A DNA stretch of 63,410 nt, from positions 1 through 63,410 of the forward strand of contig NW_026971241.1 in assembly GCF_963678635.1 (NCBI RefSeq), written 5' to 3'. This stretch comes from Symsagittifera roscoffensis (taxonomy: Eukaryota; Xenacoelomorpha; Acoela; Convolutidae). A model generated the notes under the pieces. It saw nothing but the letters and a program-made list of their open reading frames with translations, was not told the DNA's origin and made no database searches. Made by a program: the position numbers and the translations under genes. Numbering within the stretch: position 1 is the first letter of the stretch; each line of letters begins with the position of its first letter. Positions 60,855 to 63,410 of the stretch are shown here, in pieces.

Positions 60855-62480
60855 GGGGCAGGGTTGTGTGGTATATTCTCTACTTTAGTTATTTGCATCG
60901 CGTGGGGAAGAATACGAACAGCGCTCAACGCACTCGCAGAAAGAGCACCCTGCGGGTGCTGTTTTTGCTCGAGAACTGTAAGTCGATTTAAATCTTACAT
61001 ATTTCGTCCGAAATTTAACTTTTTTTCTAGTTGTTCTCAGTTAAACTCCCATGATACCTCAAATTGTATTCCTGGAAGGGCATTTTTATAAGTCACTCTG
61101 TGGCTCGATCAATTAACTACCAAATACGTTTTGATTTACGAAATGGACTGTTTCAACGAAAACAAGTTTTCGGAAACAGTCCAAATTTTAAATTATGATC
61201 CCAAATACAAACAAAGAGAAATCTAATGCGTTGGTTAAACTTACAGAGCCCAGCCCATGTCTTTGTGTTTATTGACTGTTCAAACACATAACAACTATGT
61301 TAAAAACAATATTATTAAAATAAAAACAAAACAAATAATCGAGAAAGAAATTTAAGTTTATCAAAAAAATATGCAAAAAAAAATCACTTATTTCTTTTTT
61401 TAAGAATCACAAAAACCTCAGTTTGAAAAAAATGATACCTGAGAGGCCCGTTTTGACGCGTTACTACAGTTTAGGCACGTTTTGACTTCGCAACTCACAA
61501 TGATCGATTAACTTTTACAATTGTTTTACAAACACGCTTTTTTTTTACCACAATCAAAATTTCATTACTTCTAAACCTCTTGAACAAATTGATGAAAATT
61601 TTTGCATCAAAACTAACTTGTCAAGGGTTTTTGAGGTATATAAAAAATGTCTCCAGTTAAATAATGATTTTTTGGCTAATTTTTGAAAAAAAAATTAAAA
61701 AATTAGACAAAAAAATTTTTTTTTTTCAGATTTGGCGATCAAAAAGTGCCTTCTATGATGGACCAGCAAAAAATTTGTTTTAAGGTCATAAGTTTGGCTC
61801 ACTAGGGTATACAAACTGGCAAAATGTTTATAATAAAAAAGTTTAGAAGAACAGTGATTTTTTGAAAAAAAAAGAAAAAAACGTAAAAAAATCAGTTTTT
61901 GGCGGGAAAATTCTCAAAAAATCAAAAATCAAGTTTTCTCTCTCTTTACTCCAATAAATTAATTCGGCCACGACAATCATTTTTTGTGATCAGTAAAAAT
62001 GTCGGAAAACGACCGGAACATTGACTTTTTTGAAATTTGACAAAAAACTTCAAAAAAACCGCAAAAAAACATCAAAAATCTCGAAAAAATTGCAGAAAAA
62101 ATTTTGGCAAACAATACACCATTCGATTCCCTTAACTGTGCTTGTGTCCAAAAAAAACATCACTTTTTCGCATTTTCTCAACCAAAATTGATTTATTGGG
62201 GCATTTTTGAAAAAAATCGTGATTTTGACCAAAAAAAACGCCCCTTTTTCCCCAAAAAGTGCAACTCATAACATTATTTCGGAAAAACGCCTTCCCAAGT
62301 TATATCTTAGAATTTTGTCCTCTACCTACATGCAAAGTTTGAAGAAATTCTATACTGCCGTTTTCGAGAACTTGAATAATTTTTTTATTTTCCTAATTAG
62401 GTATTTTTTCTAGTTGACCGGCAAGGAAACCCTACCCTTGCCTAAAGGATTCACAAAGCCGGACCGCGACGACCACCTAG
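60855..62480 (+). repeat. Module M29, family B, last of the array
   Basis: Complete, 1626 bases. H1 at 60936-60968 has one broken pair (GGGTGCTG instead of GGGTGCTC). H2 is at 61144-61183 and H3 at 62420-62442. The right end CACCTAG (62474-62480) is intact and joins unique flank beginning CAGGAAATT, so the array stops exactly at the element boundary on this side. Confidence 0.8.
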
Positions 62481-62880
62481 CAGGAAATTATTGAGGCATA
62501 TTAGTCTGCTTCCATTCAATTTGGAATGAGTTTTTAAATGCGTTGGAATTAGGAGTTGAGGACTGAATCACCCAGGACAAATCCACAGGATACAATCTCT
62601 CAAAGGACTAAATCCCCCTAAGTTAAAATCCCTTAAAATTACATTTTTCATCCTGGGAACTCAATCTTCTATATTATATACAGTCTTAACTGATTTGTTT
62701 ATTGAATTCCTTTTATTTTGACTTCCATTTGCACAAATAGAATTTATCGCTATTTTGACGAGGCCTGAATTTTAGTTGAAAAAAAAATATGATAAAGTTA
62801 GCACATTAAAAAAAAAGATAAATGCGATTTGTTTAAATGAAAACTAAATTAGAAAAATCAATACAAATCATTTAAAAACT
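62481..62880. other. Right flank, likely 3' side of the minus-strand gene
   Basis: Unique AT-rich DNA between the array and the exon at 62881-62978, no module similarity. On the minus strand it would hold the 3' untranslated region and polyadenylation site; I see no standard AATAAA in that orientation close to the stop. Confidence 0.4.
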
Positions 62881-62978
62881 TCACGATTTTTCAAAAGCAA
62901 ATTCCAGGATACCCACGAAGTTGTTGTAGATGCTGTTGTTTTCGCCCGGAGTCGGGTTATACTTGTCCATCTCGAGGT
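62881..62978 (-). CDS. 3'-terminal coding exon of an unidentified protein
   Basis: Read on the minus strand, a pyrimidine-rich stretch ends in CCCTGCAG, followed by an exon that encodes LEMDKYNPTPGEN, then NSIYNNFVGILEFAFEKS and a TGA stop (31 residues plus stop, entered after two bases of a split codon). Codons mostly end in C or G (GAC, AAC, GGC, ATC, TAC, TTC, GTG, CTG), unlike the AT-rich surroundings, which supports real coding. Tyr, Asn, Phe and acidic residues suggest a soluble C-terminal tail; there is no membrane segment. I do not recognise the protein. The plus strand is also open here and has a GGTAAGTA donor-like site at about 62992, so the strand call is likely rather than certain. 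Confidence 0.5.
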
Positions 62979-63410
62979 CTGCAGGGTGCAGGGGTAAGTA
63001 GGGAGGGGTTTTGGGGACAGTTGAAAAAGTGGCACGTAGTGTGGATGTAAGGGAGCGGGTTAGACATAGAGGGAAAAGGTAGGTGTCTAGTCGGGAAATT
63101 AAGTGTTTTTAAAAGGAGTTGGGATAGCTTACAGCGGGTATTTATGGAGAAGGATTGTTCGGAGGGGACAAGATTGGGTGGAGGAATACAAACTTCTTTA
63201 GAGGGTGAAGCTTCGGCAAGAAACTTGGTTAGTTACTTTGTATGGCTGTTTTAAACTAGGTTTAAAATATGTTAGAACAAAGGAGGAAAGGAGACTTCGT
63301 CTCGGTTTTGAAAATCTAAAAAAATGGTTAGTTTCGTTTAATAAGTAGTTAAAAAGAAGTTCATTGGTTTCGTTTTTGAAAGAGTTCAGAATTTAAGGAC
63401 GTATAGTGCT
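62979..63410 (-). other. Probable intron upstream of the terminal exon
   Basis: The minus strand is markedly pyrimidine-rich from about 62980 to 63260, which suits the 3' part of an intron. Stops occur in all minus-strand frames and no second exon is evident before the window ends. Confidence 0.35.

Larger units (their letters stand above)
7415..62480 (+). mobile_element. Array of 30 head-to-tail non-coding modules bounded by CACCTAG
   Basis: The whole interval consists of modules in one orientation with no unrelated DNA between them. Twenty-nine intact right ends read CACCTAG (26) or CATCTAG (3, all family E), at 8621, 10214, 11838, 13458, 15043, 16667, 18290, 19921, 21552, 23160, 25637, 29724, 31940, 34157, 35786, 37379, 39036, 40620, 42213, 43837, 46054, 48512, 50729, 52939, 55153, 57630, 59254, 60854 and 62480. 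One junction (27519/27520) is collapsed and the first module lacks its left end. Lengths are tight within families: A 1584-1593, B 1620-1626, C 1629-1631, D 1600-1608, E 2458-2477, F 2205-2217, G 1657. No transposase, recombinase, helicase or reverse transcriptase motif was seen. A CTAG end with a nearby 3' hairpin is Helitron-like, but the 5' ends are not. The mobile nature is an inference from the exact, shuffled boundaries. Confidence 0.8.

Noticed and set aside
7415-62480. Canonical Helitron copies
   Set aside because: The right ends fit (3' hairpin, CTAG), but left ends do not start with TC, the base after the final CTAG is not T, and the strongest 3' hairpin is about 30-38 bases from the end rather than 10-12. 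Kept only as a partial analogy.
7415-62480. Bacterial integron cassette array
   Set aside because: No cassette genes, no RYYYAAC/GTTRRRY core sites and no integrase are visible, and the flanking exon is eukaryotic in style.
7415-62480. CRISPR array
   Set aside because: Repeats are kilobases long and spacers are only 4-6 bases; no cas-like genes.

Overview
The window looks like intergenic DNA of an AT-rich animal genome. No operons, no bacterial-type genes and no long reading frames are visible. The only convincing protein-coding sequence is a short, GC-rich 3'-terminal exon on the minus strand near the right edge (about 62881-62978), with a splice acceptor and a stop codon. The style of the AT-rich DNA (A/T runs, 'ggcgggaaaatt' patches) recalls nematodes, but that is an impression and I cannot name the organism.

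Layout. (1) 1-7414: unique AT-rich flank holding G-rich tracts, one long fold-back (2834-2965), one short inverted repeat (3589-3628) and no gene I can support. (2) 7415-62480: an uninterrupted head-to-tail array of 30 modules (M0-M29), all in one orientation, each about 1.6 kb or 2.2-2.5 kb. (3) 62481-63410: unique flank with the terminal exon.

The array is the notable object. By eye the modules fall into seven families: A (M0, M1, M4, M16, M18, M19), B (M2, M3, M5, M6, M20, M27, M29), C (M7, M8, M15), D (M9, M28), E (M10, M11, M22, M26), F (M12, M13, M14, M21, M23, M24, M25) and G (M17). Family bodies differ widely, but every complete module has one plan. It starts with a 4-6 base variable spacer and then a CAGGT-like element. 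A GC-rich hairpin (H1) follows 80-130 bases in, and a second hairpin (H2) with a bulge on its 5' arm lies 290-320 bases in (A-D, G) or 440-480 bases in (E, F). Next comes a 1-2 kb AT-rich non-coding body that ends in a shared domain (CATGC, then TTTCGAGAAC-like). Last come a GC-rich hairpin (H3) whose loop is always a form of CCCTA/T, about 35 bases of spacer, and the terminus CACCTAG (CATCTAG in family E).

Module order is shuffled rather than periodic. Nearly identical copies (M4/M18, M5/M27, M9/M28, M14/M21) sit between unrelated neighbours, and identity switches exactly at CTAG. H1, H2 and H3 differ in sequence between families but keep their base pairing through paired changes. This fits discrete cassettes joined or inserted at CTAG by a mechanism that reads folded single strands or a dyad site. 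A 3' hairpin followed by CTAG resembles Helitron-type rolling-circle elements, but the 5' ends lack the Helitron TC. The cassette logic resembles integrons, but there is no cassette gene and no recombinase in the window. I infer a non-autonomous, structure-bounded modular element that I cannot assign to a known family; any enzyme would have to be encoded elsewhere.
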